From: Salinibius halmophilus
Lineage (GTDB): Bacteria > Pseudomonadota > Gammaproteobacteria > Pseudomonadales > Natronospirillaceae
Length of the DNA stretch: 64,000 nucleotides
NCBI RefSeq assembly: GCF_003577475.1
Contig: NZ_QPEP01000012.1
Span: forward strand, 1 to 64,000
Reading direction: 5' to 3'
Positions within the stretch are counted from its first letter, which is position 1, and each line of letters opens with the position of its first letter. Below the pieces are notes generated by a model, which was not told the origin of the DNA, ran no database searches, and worked only from the letters and a program-made list of their open reading frames with translations. The translations under genes and the position numbers were made by a program. Positions 1-10,200 of this stretch are shown here, piece by piece.

Positions 1-77
1 GTATGATTGACCATGCTGAGGGACTTAAATTTTGTTTGTGTGGTAACTTACATTTTCTAAGAACCTCGGCTCCTTTT

Positions 78-293
78 CTAGCCGTTCAGATTTTCAGCTA
101 CACCCTTAAATGCGAAGAGCCGTAAAAAGAAGGTTGTTGTTTTTTCACCACCCTGCCCACTTGGCGAGTCAATTGAAACGGCCAATTGCCCACCGGTGTA
201 CAGGTAATTAGCACTCCGACCCGCGTTGCCGTTTACAACTTGCGTCAAGCGGTCGAAATCGTCATATACAAACGAGCGGTCATCCGAGTTCAA
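78..293 (-). pseudogene. Truncated orphan Rhs core fragment
   Basis: This is a 71-codon remnant homologous to the start of the core repeat in the large Rhs gene (4228-10821). It has RSF.YDDFDRLT.VVN, then YLYTGGQLAVSID.PSGQGGEK, and reaches TFFL. After that the frame leaves the Rhs core and ends in an unrelated RLFAFKGVAENLNG tail. The only in-frame start is TTG without a Shine-Dalgarno site, so independent expression is unlikely. It lies just downstream of the palindrome at 323-348 and is the fourth copy of the core segment. Bases 1-77 show nothing recognisable. The rest of this cassette may continue beyond the left edge. Confidence 0.7.
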
Positions 294-322
294 AATGCAG
301 AAGCGGGCATATTAAAAAATAG

Positions 323-348
323 AAAAGCAGCCAAATTTGGCTGCTTTT
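323..348. terminator. Cassette-boundary hairpin 3
   Basis: A perfect 26-base palindrome has 13-base arms beginning AAAAGCAGCC and ending GGCTGCTTTT. It sits between the 3' end of the lipoprotein immunity gene and the next Rhs core fragment. The A- and T-rich flanks allow it to act as an intrinsic terminator on either strand. Near-identical copies lie at 2138-2166 and 3675-3704. Confidence 0.75.
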
Positions 349-396
349 TAATAAAACAATCACTAATTAAAACCAACACAACATAACTTAAGAAGT

Positions 397-876
397 CTAT
401 CGTTCTCTATAGTTAATCCACCAGCCTTCTATATCGAGTGGCAAGTCGTACGAATTAGGAGATACCTCTCGATCGAAAGTATATACATACTCAAAGGAGC
501 TCCCCGAGAATACAAATCCTGACGATGACAAAATAATCTTCACAGTTCTTAATTCAGCAGGTGTTTGACTCCAACTACGAAGACAGAAAATACTTTCCGC
601 ACCAATATTTTTAAGCTTAGGGGAAATATATTCAACATACCTATAATCATCATCTTTTTCATAGCCACTTACAAAACTGATTCGCCCTTGCCCGATTCGT
701 CGAATGCCATAAGTTTCCTCGCAAAAGTTCACAAGACTTTCAAATACTTCATACTTCAATTCAAAATTACGTTGCATTTCTTCACGATATTCAGAGATAC
801 CAGTCTCAGTCTTTTCATTACAGCCACAAAGAATTATTGATACAAAAAACAGAGCTCGGCTAAAAATTACTTTCAT
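397..876 (-). CDS. Putative lipoprotein immunity protein for the orphan Rhs tip
   Basis: A 159-residue protein of no family I recognise. The start at 876 (MKVIFSRALFF...) is preferred because it places a signal peptide ending in the lipobox IILCGC directly at the N-terminus; upstream in-frame starts would bury it. It should therefore be a periplasm-facing lipoprotein. It overlaps the 3' end of the toxin gene (860-2110) by 17 bases, the usual arrangement for toxin and immunity genes, and its DNA is visibly more AT-rich than the core repeats. The immunity role is inferred from position only. The export signal suggests the partner toxin is met outside the cytoplasm. Confidence 0.6.
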   Translation of the reverse strand: MKVIFSRALFFVSIILCGCNEKTETGISEYREEMQRNFELKYEVFESLVNFCEETYGIRRIGQGRISFVSGYEKDDDYRYVEYISPKLKNIGAESIFCLRSWSQTPAELRTVKIILSSSGFVFSGSSFEYVYTFDREVSPNSYDLPLDIEGWWINYRER

Positions 877-2110
877 AAAAAAGCCATCCTTCCATAACGT
901 TAAAAGCATCACCAGAATTGTCGCCCCAGCCAAATCCGTTGCTTGTTATATTTATAGTCACCCTATCAGGGAGCGTAATGCCCGCAAGTGTACTGCTCAT
1001 AATTTCTGTTGCGATACCTAACTCAATTGGGCTACCACCACCTTGCTTGAGTACTTGATACACACCACCCCCATACATAGACTGTTCCAAATTAAAGCCA
1101 TAGGCTCCAGCTACTATTCCAAAATGCCAATTTCCAAAATCATCCCTGTCTTTTTCACTGAAACTATCATCGATGATTGTCTTATAATCCCACTCACTCC
1201 CAGTTTCCACATACTCGACAAACTCAAGTAAACCTGCGATTGCCCATTCCTTCGAGACTCCTAACCTTTTCAAGCCCATTTTCCTTGCAAGCTCAACATT
1301 CTCATGCAGAGATATGTTTAGGTCCTTCAAAATTGGCTTGTAACGATCAGGTACATTTGCGAAGTAATCTAATTCAATTGTTCCGTCTGAAGTGTGTGAT
1401 ACAGGTGCTGTTTTATCTCCTTCCGGTACATCTCCCGAGCTCTGAGAAGGAATACTGCCTCCCTCAATATAACCACCTGTCTCCAACTGGCGATAACCAG
1501 TCGGATCCACATGCCCGTACGGGTTACCGTAGCCATAGCTGTAGCGGCCCCAGTGGCTGATGTTGCTGTGGTTTGGCACTATTGGGTCTGGCGTTAGGAA
1601 CTGGCGGCTGTATAGATCGTAAACACGGCCACTAAAGTGCACGATTTGGAAGTTATCGTATTGCGGCTTGTCTTGCACCAGTTGATTGGTTTTGGCGTTG
1701 CCACCATTCTGCGTTAAGCCATATGGCGAGATTTTGTATGGGTCTATGCGGTTGGTTTCATTCGACGCCAACACGGCAACCATATTGCCAAGGTGATTGC
1801 GCAGCACAGCTTGCGTTGTAGTGCCTTCGCTTGGGTCGTAGAGCATGTTAATGCCAGAGGCACTCAAGCTATGCGTTACCTTGGTTGTGCGTTGTCGGTT
1901 GGCAAAGGTTTCAACAACTGAATATTTAAACCCGTGCGGTAAGAAGAAGGTATAAACCTGTTCGCCACCCTGACCACTTGGCGCGTCAATCGATACCGCA
2001 AGCTTGCCACCCATATAAACATAGTTCGCTCGACGCCCGCTATTGAGATTCACCACTTCGGTTAACCGATCGAAGTCGTCATAGGTAAATGAGCGATTAT
2101 TTGATTTCAA
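860..2110 (-). CDS. Orphan Rhs core fragment fused to a type-44-like toxin domain
   Basis: A 416-residue open frame. Residues 1 to about 205 match the end of the large Rhs protein (RSFTYDDFDRLTEVVN through GRYSYGYGNPYGHVDPTGY). A linker with GDVPEG follows, then a C-terminal domain of about 180 residues with FGNWHFGIVAGAYGF and a late GWGDNSGDAFNVMEGW segment. This resembles the polymorphic toxin type 44 family, predicted RNases, but that call rests on memory of the motif pattern. The only in-frame start is TTG with no ribosome site, and the frame begins immediately after a hairpin (2138-2166). It looks like a displaced Rhs tip that is silent until recombined onto a full-length gene. Confidence 0.65.
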   Translation of the reverse strand: MKSNNRSFTYDDFDRLTEVVNLNSGRRANYVYMGGKLAVSIDAPSGQGGEQVYTFFLPHGFKYSVVETFANRQRTTKVTHSLSASGINMLYDPSEGTTTQAVLRNHLGNMVAVLASNETNRIDPYKISPYGLTQNGGNAKTNQLVQDKPQYDNFQIVHFSGRVYDLYSRQFLTPDPIVPNHSNISHWGRYSYGYGNPYGHVDPTGYRQLETGGYIEGGSIPSQSSGDVPEGDKTAPVSHTSDGTIELDYFANVPDRYKPILKDLNISLHENVELARKMGLKRLGVSKEWAIAGLLEFVEYVETGSEWDYKTIIDDSFSEKDRDDFGNWHFGIVAGAYGFNLEQSMYGGGVYQVLKQGGGSPIELGIATEIMSSTLAGITLPDRVTINITSNGFGWGDNSGDAFNVMEGWLFYESNF

Positions 2111-2130
2111 GGTTCGGCCACGGGCACTTC
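1421..2130 (-). repeat. Rhs core repeat, copy C
   Basis: DNA closely similar to 4899-5560 within the full-length Rhs gene and, in its left part, to 3138-3673. Long stretches around the VHF.GRVYDLYSRQFLTPDPIVPNHSN coding segment look almost identical by eye. Copies B and C also share the linker past DPTGY (down to about 1421), which copy A lacks. These homologies are natural substrates for RecA-dependent exchange of tips. Confidence 0.85.
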
Positions 2131-2137
2131 AAAAAAA

Positions 2138-2166
2138 GAAAAGCAGCCGAAATTGGCTGCTCTTTT
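2138..2166. terminator. Cassette-boundary hairpin 2
   Basis: An imperfect hairpin with AAAAGCAGCC on the left and GGCTGCTCTTTT on the right lies between the Sel1-like immunity gene and the next core fragment. It matches the hairpins at 323-348 and 3675-3704 and can terminate transcription of the upstream immunity gene on the minus strand. Confidence 0.7.
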
Positions 2167-2187
2167 AATTAAAAATATAACGAATTA

Positions 2188-2622
2188 CTAATTATTACTA
2201 CACTCAGGATAAATATCTAGCTTGGAGATCCAGTAATTATAAACTTCTTCATTCTTTCTAATCCCTAGCCAGCCGTTTCTATAAACGTCCGATATCCACT
2301 CTATAGCTTCAGAGTGCCCTTGACTAGCAGATTTTTGCAACCAATAGAGGACTTCTATATTAGCTTTCTCAACGTCAATACCTAGTTCAACACTATTCAA
2401 CGAAATCAGAAATGCCAAATCATGTTGAGATGAGCAGTCTCCACCAATAGAGCGTTCCAACAAATATTTATAAACATCAAAGAATTCCCCATCAGAATAT
2501 AGAACTTCAATTTCTTCGTCTAAATCCTTTGAGCTTACCCATGGGCTAGCTAAAAGAGCAACCATCCAAAGGATTAAGAAAAATTCATTACCCCTAAAAC
2601 TAAAATGGAATAATATCTTCAT
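2188..2622 (-). CDS. Putative immunity protein with Sel1-like repeats
   Basis: A 144-residue protein. Its hydrophobic N-terminus (FFLILWMVALLASPWVSS) looks like a signal peptide or anchor. The C-terminal half carries Sel1-type alpha-helical repeat features: WLQKSASQGHSEAIEWISDVYRNGWLG. The start is backed by CGGAG ten bases upstream. It overlaps the preceding metallopeptidase-type toxin gene by 23 bases, so it is the likely cognate immunity protein. Sel1-like proteins are known as immunity proteins in other polymorphic toxin systems; specificity here is inferred from position. Confidence 0.6.
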   Translation of the reverse strand: MKILFHFSFRGNEFFLILWMVALLASPWVSSKDLDEEIEVLYSDGEFFDVYKYLLERSIGGDCSSQHDLAFLISLNSVELGIDVEKANIEVLYWLQKSASQGHSEAIEWISDVYRNGWLGIRKNEEVYNYWISKLDIYPECSNN

Positions 2623-3577
2623 ATTGATTCAACTCCGTATTGTTTCCTGGCGTCTTTATTTTTAAATACTTCATCCAATAGTAATCTCTTACAATATCAC
2701 CCTGCTGTTCAATATTATAATCGCTAAACTTCTTACTATCATCCAATGGCAAGTAATCGTAATTCCTACTTCGAACAAACCTAATCGGACTCCGCAAATC
2801 AACACCATTTTGGTGCTGCCATACATGAGTCATTTCATGAACAAAAAGACCAATGTAGTTCGAACTCGAATAATCCTCAGAGAATTTTACTGAATCAGGA
2901 TGAACATAAATATTCCCATTTGGAGCTATCAGCGTATCTTTGTTTTGAAAGATCACATATTTTTTTCTATAAATCCTTACTGAATCTATATCAAAATCTT
3001 CTCCAAATATTTTTTTTGCGATTTCAATTTCACCGATTGTCAGTGGCCTGCTTCCTCCAACAGGAGTTTCGCTTTGTATAATACCGACATCACCATCAGA
3101 GTCGGTTCGAATAGGGCTAGTTTGAGCTCCCTCAGGCACATCTCCCGAGCTCTGAGTAGGAATACTACCTCCCTCGACATAACCAGCAGTCTCTAACTGG
3201 CGATACCCAGTCGGATCAACATGCCCGTACGGGTTACCGTAGCCATAGCTGTAGCGGCCCCAATGGCTGATGTTGCTGTGGTTTGGCACGATTGGGTCTG
3301 GTGTTAGGAACTGGCGGCTGTATAGGTCGTAAACACGGCCACCAAAGTGCACGATTTGGAAGTTATCGTACTGCGGTTTGTCTTGCACCAGTTGATTGGT
3401 TTTGGCATTGCCACCATTCTGCGTTAAGCCATACGGCGAGATTTTGTATGGATCAATAAAGTTGGTTTCATTCGATGCCAACACGGCAACCATATTGCCA
3501 AGGTGATTGCGCAGCACAGCTTGCGTTGTAGTGCCTTCGCTTGGGTCGTAGTGCATATTAATGCCAGAGGCACTCAA
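2600..3577 (-). CDS. Orphan Rhs tip with zinc metallopeptidase-like toxin domain
   Basis: A 325-residue frame. Roughly residues 1-130 match the terminal Rhs core (SASGINMHYDPSEGTTTQAV through HVDPTGY). A linker with GDVPEG follows, then a toxin domain starting near RPLTIGEIEIAKKIFGEDFD and carrying FVHEMTHVWQHQNG, an HExxH zincin motif seen in several Rhs/VgrG-linked effectors. Core homology continues upstream to about 3673, but a TAA at 3632-3634 interrupts it where the full-length copy has Tyr after PHGFK. The displayed ATG is therefore an internal methionine without a clear ribosome site. The toxin domain is intact while the 5' part is degenerate. Confidence 0.65.
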   Translation of the reverse strand: MSASGINMHYDPSEGTTTQAVLRNHLGNMVAVLASNETNFIDPYKISPYGLTQNGGNAKTNQLVQDKPQYDNFQIVHFGGRVYDLYSRQFLTPDPIVPNHSNISHWGRYSYGYGNPYGHVDPTGYRQLETAGYVEGGSIPTQSSGDVPEGAQTSPIRTDSDGDVGIIQSETPVGGSRPLTIGEIEIAKKIFGEDFDIDSVRIYRKKYVIFQNKDTLIAPNGNIYVHPDSVKFSEDYSSSNYIGLFVHEMTHVWQHQNGVDLRSPIRFVRSRNYDYLPLDDSKKFSDYNIEQQGDIVRDYYWMKYLKIKTPGNNTELNQYEDIIPF

Positions 3578-3673
3578 GCTATGCGTTACTTTATTTGTGC
3601 GACTTCTACTTGCGATAGCTTTAACTACAGATTACTTGAATCCGTGAGGAAAAAAGTATGTAGTAGTCTTCTC
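3138..3673 (-). repeat. Rhs core repeat, copy B
   Basis: Homologous to 4899-5560 and 1421-2130. This copy starts later in the core, at the EKTTTYFF segment directly after the 3675-3704 hairpin. The stretch from the TTTYFF segment to THSLSAS is diverged and contains the TAA at 3632-3634; the rest (3205-3580) is nearly identical to the other copies by eye. Confidence 0.85.
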
Positions 3674-3674
3674 A

Positions 3675-3704
3675 AAAAAAGCAGCCAAGGTTGGCTGCTT
3701 TTTT
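3675..3704. terminator. Cassette-boundary hairpin 1
   Basis: Two 14-base perfect arms, AAAAAAGCAGCCAA and TTGGCTGCTTTTTT, are separated by GG. They lie 32 bases downstream of the membrane immunity gene stop. This is a good intrinsic terminator on the minus strand and also works on the plus strand. Same family as 2138-2166 and 323-348. Confidence 0.8.
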
Positions 3705-3736
3705 AAGTGCCCCCTAGGGCAGTTCAAAAGAACTTT

Positions 3737-4240
3737 TTATATCACCTTGTTTTCTAACAGAAACCCTTTTACCTCTTTGAAATTAGCAATAAACCCAATC
3801 CTTATATGAGCATACAACAGTGGGCTTCCGTAGTGCCCTAGCCATTCAGAAAATGATGATTGAAGAACAACCATCCCACCTAACCTTCCAAATGAAAATA
3901 CTTTAACTGTATACCTTTTATAATCAAGACTGTTTTCTTTTTCTTGATAATAAAAAGAAATACATTCATTATGAAGTGTTATTTCTTCAGCCAAATTAGA
4001 TAAGCGACTACTTTTATATCCAGAGTAAAAATAAAATATAGCATACATAAAAACCCACCAAGTTGCCATTAGCAATCCCTCTAAACCACCATTACCCTCC
4101 TCTAAAATAATCGTAAAGTAAATTGCATTAACCATAATTATAAATACAGTTATTTGACTATATGTTGGAAACCAAGCTGGTACTTTTTTTCTAAGCTTAA
4201 CAACAATTTGATCAGAAGCTACTTGTGTCAAAACCACCAC
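3737..4240 (-). CDS. Putative membrane immunity protein for the full-length Rhs toxin
   Basis: Up to 167 residues. Two hydrophobic segments (about residues 30-46 and 55-73, around ITVFIIMVNAIYFTIIL and LMATWWVFMYAIFYFY) are followed by a soluble C-terminal part. No family recognised. The displayed start is GTG; a TTG at 4231 is spaced better from GGAG and nearly abuts the Rhs stop, so either may be used. It overlaps the toxin gene and is AT-rich. Being an inner-membrane protein next to a glycine-rich hydrophobic toxin domain fits protection against a membrane-active toxin, which is inference. Confidence 0.6.
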   Translation of the reverse strand: MVVLTQVASDQIVVKLRKKVPAWFPTYSQITVFIIMVNAIYFTIILEEGNGGLEGLLMATWWVFMYAIFYFYSGYKSSRLSNLAEEITLHNECISFYYQEKENSLDYKRYTVKVFSFGRLGGMVVLQSSFSEWLGHYGSPLLYAHIRIGFIANFKEVKGFLLENKVI

Positions 4241-7200
4241 TCCATACTAAGTTTTTCTACCTTTGTTGAGTGACTCAGCTCGCCAGAAAACCCTAAATCT
4301 AAGCCACGCCCAAGAGCAATTCCAAAACCAGCACTGCCCGGCTTCGACTCTTCTCTTGAACCTTCTGCCACCATCATGGAAACTTGTCCTCCATAATGTC
4401 CTGCAACTGCGGTAATGTTAAGTGACCCTCCCCAACCACCGAAGTTCTCTTTCCCTCCGTCAAAAAAAGCGTAGCCACCTAAAGCACTTAGTCCAATTTC
4501 AATGCCGGAGCCAAAATACCCATAGCGGTAAGTACTAAAACCTTCTTCATCAAAAGCGATAATTCCACCACCGCCACCCCCTATTATTAAAAATGAACCA
4601 CCGACTTCGAAAAACAAAGCGTGACTCTTACCTGAAACAATCATTGGCATTAGGTTTTCGTATACCTCAGCTTTGATTTCATCAACAACTTGCCTCCCAA
4701 TGAGGCCTTGCAGCTCCAAGCTATCAATAATCGTTTCGGACAACTCATCAAATGTGTCAGCAATAATTATTGCTTTTCGTGTATTCCTGTCATTAGTTAA
4801 TAATACTTCATTGGTGGTATCCCCATGAGGCACATCGCCATCGGACAGCTTTGAACGATTCTCCCGCCTCGCGTCATCATATGAAGCAATTTGATAATAC
4901 CCAGTCGGATCAACATGCCCGTATGGGTTGCCGTAGCCATAGCTGTAGCGGCCCCAGTGGGTGATGTTGCTGTGGTTTGGCACTATAGGGTCCGGTGTTA
5001 GGAACTGGCGGCTGTATAGATCGTAGACACGGCCACCAAAGTGCACGATTTGGAAGTTATCGTATTGCGGCTTGTCTTGCACCAGTTGATTGGTTTTGGC
5101 GTTGCCACCATTCTGCGTTAAGCCATATGGCGAGATTTTGTATGGGTCTATGCGGTTGGTGTCATTCGATGCCAACACGGCCACCATATTGCCAAGGTGA
5201 TTGCGCAGTACTGCTTGCGTTGTAGTGCCTTCGCTTGGGTCGTAGTGCATATTAATGCCAGAGGCACTCAAGCTATGCGTTACCTTGGTTGTGCGTTGTC
5301 GGTTGGCAAAGGTTTCAACAACTGAATATTTAAACCCGTGCGGTAAGAAGAAGGTATAAACCTTTTCGCCACCCTGACCACTTGGCGCGTCAACCGATAC
5401 CGCAAGCTTGCCGCCCATATAAACATAGTTCGCTCGGCGCCCGCTATTGAAATTAACCACTTCGGTTAACCGATCAAAATCGTCGTAGGTAAATGAGCGA
5501 TTATCTAATTGCCATATACGCCCACGGTCGTCCGTTCTGGCAACATCTGGCGGCGAGTAACGGCCACCACCTACACCCTGAAGTTGCCCATTTGGTGCTC
5601 GGCTGTGCGTCACACTCTCTGGGCTAGTTTTAATGTGACCAAAGCGGTCGTAAAAAAGGTTGGTTTTACTGCCATCCACAATGGCAGACAAACGTGTACC
5701 TAGCGGCCCGTTGTACTCAAATGTTCGGTTTACCGTGTAATAGCTCTCGCTGATTAAGTAGCCACGACTGTCGTAACCATAGGTAAAGCCATGCGTGTGG
5801 TCGCCTGACACGTCGTAGTATTTTGGTAAGCCAAGTTCTGAGTAGTCGGTGCGAATGCCGTACTTTTTCCAATGACCGGCCGGTGCTCCGTGGTTGTAAA
5901 CGGTTTGCCGTTGTAACCCATATGCATTGTATTCATCTAGCGTTGTGTAATTAACTCGACTTCCAAGCCCAAGTTGGTGAAAGCTCAGCTTCCCGCTTTT
6001 ATCGTGATATCGGTGAAACAAGTGGCCGATATCAGAACCATTAACGTTAGGCACTAACCATTGGTACTGACCATTGTCGTTATAGTTATATTTGAATCGA
6101 ACCTTTTGTTGGTCGAGCCCAGAAATATCGTATACGTAATCTTCGTACTCTAGCCGGCCATTGGTAGGGTGGTAGCCAGGCGTTTTGGTGATTGTGCCAT
6201 TCGCACTCTGTTGTAGCTCACTTGTTAGCCTTGTGGTTCTCGAGTCGTAGTTATACAACTCTGCCGAGCCATCCAGTGCCCCTTTGCTTGTTAAACGCCC
6301 TAGTTGGTCATAGTGCATGATGCTACTAAGCACGCCGTTAGTTTTTAGCTCAACTGGCTCAGCAAACGAATTGTAACGAGTGGTTCTTAGCACGCCGTAG
6401 TTGTCGACGCTTGCCGACTCTTTGCCAAAACCATTGTATAAAGTTTGAGACAAAACGGTGCTCCCGTTTTTGCTCTCTAGGCTATTACCGAGTGCATCCA
6501 GCTTGTGCGAAACCGTGTGATTTTCGCCATTTGCACGATTTACAGTGATCTGTGTTTCGCCTATTTCACGGTTAAGTGCGTCGAAGTAGGTGATGCGTTC
6601 CTCAAGCTTGTGAGCTTTTGCGCTAGTTTGCCAAACAGTTGTTGTTTTTTGCCATACTGCATTGGTGTCAATGATACTGTCTGAGTTGCTACCCGCACTG
6701 TACAGGTTGTAATTGAAACTTGTATAGCCACCGCTATGCGAGTGTATGCCCTTAACTAAGCCGTAGGCGCCAACTTGCGTTCTTTGGGCTAACCCCGGCA
6801 TGTGGTCAATGTTAACCAACGCCAGTGCTAGATTGCTTAAAGAGTTTAACGTTTGGGGTTGTGAAATTGCTACAAGCGTACTGTGCTGATCATACTCTCG
6901 CTTAGTTAGCTCGGCACTATTACCGTGGGTGTACGCAATGTTGGTAATCTCATTGCCTGCCACATCGAACTCTTTAAAGCTGGTGCCATTTTGGTTAGAG
7001 CGCTTGGCTTCAATATAAAGGCCGTTTGCAGAGCAACTGCTGATTTCTGTTAGCATGCTCAAATCGGTACACAAGTAGCGATCGATTGATTCAACCAAGT
7101 CGCGGTTATTCGAGCGCTGAACCAATCGTCCCCGGTTAGAATACCTAAAGGTTTCAACCAGACCGTCTGGGTGCTCAATCACAGCTGGTTTACGGGCTGC

Positions 7201-10200
7201 ATTGTTTGGCAATTTATAAGTAGTTTTTGCGCCGTAACTATCTGTTTCGGTTGCAACATTTCCAAAGGCATCATAGGTGTACTGAACTGTACGTGGCTCG
7301 GTTATAACAGTAACAGGATCACCAGTGGTTGGAGTTGAAGTGCGCGACTTCACTTGCCCATAACCAGCAGTACCAGTAGTACTGTAATAACTGATCGTAT
7401 CCGTTGTGGTATGGCTCGGAGATGGATTCACCATGTTGTAGAGTGGGTGGTTAGTTGGGTGCGTGGCACTCACGTTAGATACCACCGTGCGAGGCAAGCT
7501 TACCCGGCCAATTGTTTGCCAGTTTGAGTTTGTTACTTTTGTTGAATAGATTTCTTGCGAATTAGACCAACTGCTAACTTCACTTTCAATTAAACTGAAG
7601 CACTGGCTTATTCCTAGCGCACATGTCTCACGCCCACGATGAAGAAAACTAGAGCCAATACGAGTCAGTGCTTCGCTAGCATTTTTAGATTCAGTACTTT
7701 CAAAGCTTACAGCAGGAAAGTAGCCGAGAGCCTTATTAGAAAGTTCATATCCCAAAGGGATATGTCGGTATTGCCGTTTAGTCTCAGTTGTTAAGTACGG
7801 GGCTGATCCTGGGGCGAATGACTTGTACTTGCTGTCTACAATTCTACTCGCCATTGGCACTGTAACATTGCCCAAAGCCGAATCGTTAAGTGACCCATAC
7901 TTAAAATAGGTCCAATAGGTTAAATTAATACCGGGATCTAAGTCTCCAGCCGCGCTTGCGCTTCGCGCGACACTCGGCCGCTCACCTTGATAGACTGGTT
8001 GGATCGAACTACGGTTGAAGTCATAGTCTTCAAACCAGTGTTTTCCGCCAACCATAGGATCAAACCAAGTAACAATACCCTCTTTCCTCGCCTTCTCACT
8101 AACGAAATAGCTATCTAATGAATTATTTCCATACCAGTTTACTGTTTGTGGCCGCTGTATCTGTCGGATTCCCGCCATTGCGGCAGCTAAGTCGCCATCA
8201 TATGCTATCTCAACTGATGCAAGTTCATTCTGCGCTATATTTTCAATACCGCTATTAATGAAGCGGTGATCAAAATGCGTCGATCGAACAACGGTTTGCG
8301 CTTTATTCTCGCTTACAAATTCTGTAAAAGTCGTAACATTTTCAAAACCAACAAATCCATGTGCAACGCCTTGCCCCGTACCACGGTGATTACGACCACC
8401 CGCATATTCATAACCAACACGACCAACAGGCGTATCAACAATATGAACCAACGAACGCGGGCTGATATTTTCTAAAATTGTGCCTTCACCATCGTTCGCG
8501 GCAGGCGTATAAACAGAACGGTCACCGGTATGACTGTAGGTAACACTAGCGAGTTCTTGACCGTTTGAAGTGATACGGTTTAGTTTTGGTGGGGCGAAGA
8601 ATTCGATGTTTTCGTTAGCCCGCTGATTGAATATTTCAGTAAGGCCATTCCCATTAAAATCGCCAAGTACTTTTGATATTGAAACTGAAACCCGACTACC
8701 ATTTTCAGCTATAGAAAAATTGGCGATAGAACCATATAAATTTGGCTCCCTGTTATAATCGAAAATCCCATTGAAATCATATCCAGGAGTGCCCCTCACA
8801 TAACTCTCACTTAAACTTTTAGTGTCGTAATTATAGTCAGTCAAATATGAGCCATAATCCAACCACCCGTCTCCATCGAGATCATAACCAGATTTATATT
8901 CATTTATATATTGATCATTACTAGAAACACTAACATAAGTAATACCTGTACCATCATTTATTCGTAAAGCAGCTTGGCCACCAGGTGTTAAATCAGCTGT
9001 ATATAAATCAGGAAATCCGTCCGAGTTTAAATCTACAACTTGAGATTCGTTTTCAGTAGTTGATCCAGATTTACAGTAGTCAGACACGGATAGCCCGTCA
9101 TAATAAGGCTGGAGATAACAACTTTGTGCATAATGCCCAAAACCAACCCCCTTAGACCTGCCTTGACCATCTTTATTAAAATCATTAAACGACTTAAATT
9201 CATCCTTCACATCTACATCGTCATGGGTTCCATACGACTGGTAATTTCGTTTGATACAATAAACACATTCGCCTTCTACAGAAAAGGTGTTACTTCCGGC
9301 AATTGGGTTAAACCAAACACTTCCAAATGGTCCAGCAGATTCAACATTATAGTCCTTTGAATGCCCTCTACCACCTACAATTTCATAAATATCTATATCC
9401 GAATCATATTTTAAAGTATATCTTGAATCTTGTGACACCCCTTGACTTGATAAGATAAGTTCTGTCCTTCCATCCCCGTCTAAGTCTTTTAGGTTAATTT
9501 TCTTCCTTATATATCCTGAAACAGACCCTAAGACCGTTACTATTTCCCATGCCCCAGCTTCAGATACACCGGCAGCTCGCAAAGGTGCTGAACTAAACCC
9601 ATTATTCCCATCATCGGGGTCAAAAAATAAAATTTCATCCCTTCCATCGTCATCATAGTCAGCGACGACCACTTTAGGGCGAGTTGATGGAGTTTTCCTC
9701 TCCGCTTTTAACCAACCGCGGACTGAACTTCCGCTCCAGTAATACTCCTCAAAATACGTATCTATCGAGTGGCTATAGGTCTTAATGTCCCCATACCCAC
9801 TCTCATACCCAAAATCTGCAACCGGCTGCCATGCATCGGTATCGTACTTAACGCGAATACCGGTCAGCATATGAGGTTCATTAGGAAGGTTTAGGCCAAG
9901 TTCGTTGATGACTTTTTGTTGCAGGTCGTATTGGGTATTTACGCCTGTACCAGTCACCACTACGCTATCGAGTATTTTTCGGTGCCAGATTAATAGACCG
10001 TCATGATAGGCCAGTTGTTGGTCACGAATATCTGACCAATTTAGCGTTACATTGGTTGCGCTAGTGCCGGAACCATAGTTAATGCTGCTCAGGTAAGCCC
10101 TGCTATCAACCTTGATATAGTCATAGGTGTTAGCAAAACCTAGTGCGTCTTCAACTGTGCTTAGATGCCACGAACGAATGCCACCGTCGTAGCCTGCGAT

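Noticed and set aside
8600-9700. Asp-rich repeats in the Rhs gene as a DNA tandem repeat or CRISPR
   Set aside because: They are diverged FG-GAP/VCBS-like protein loops with irregular spacing, not DNA repeats.
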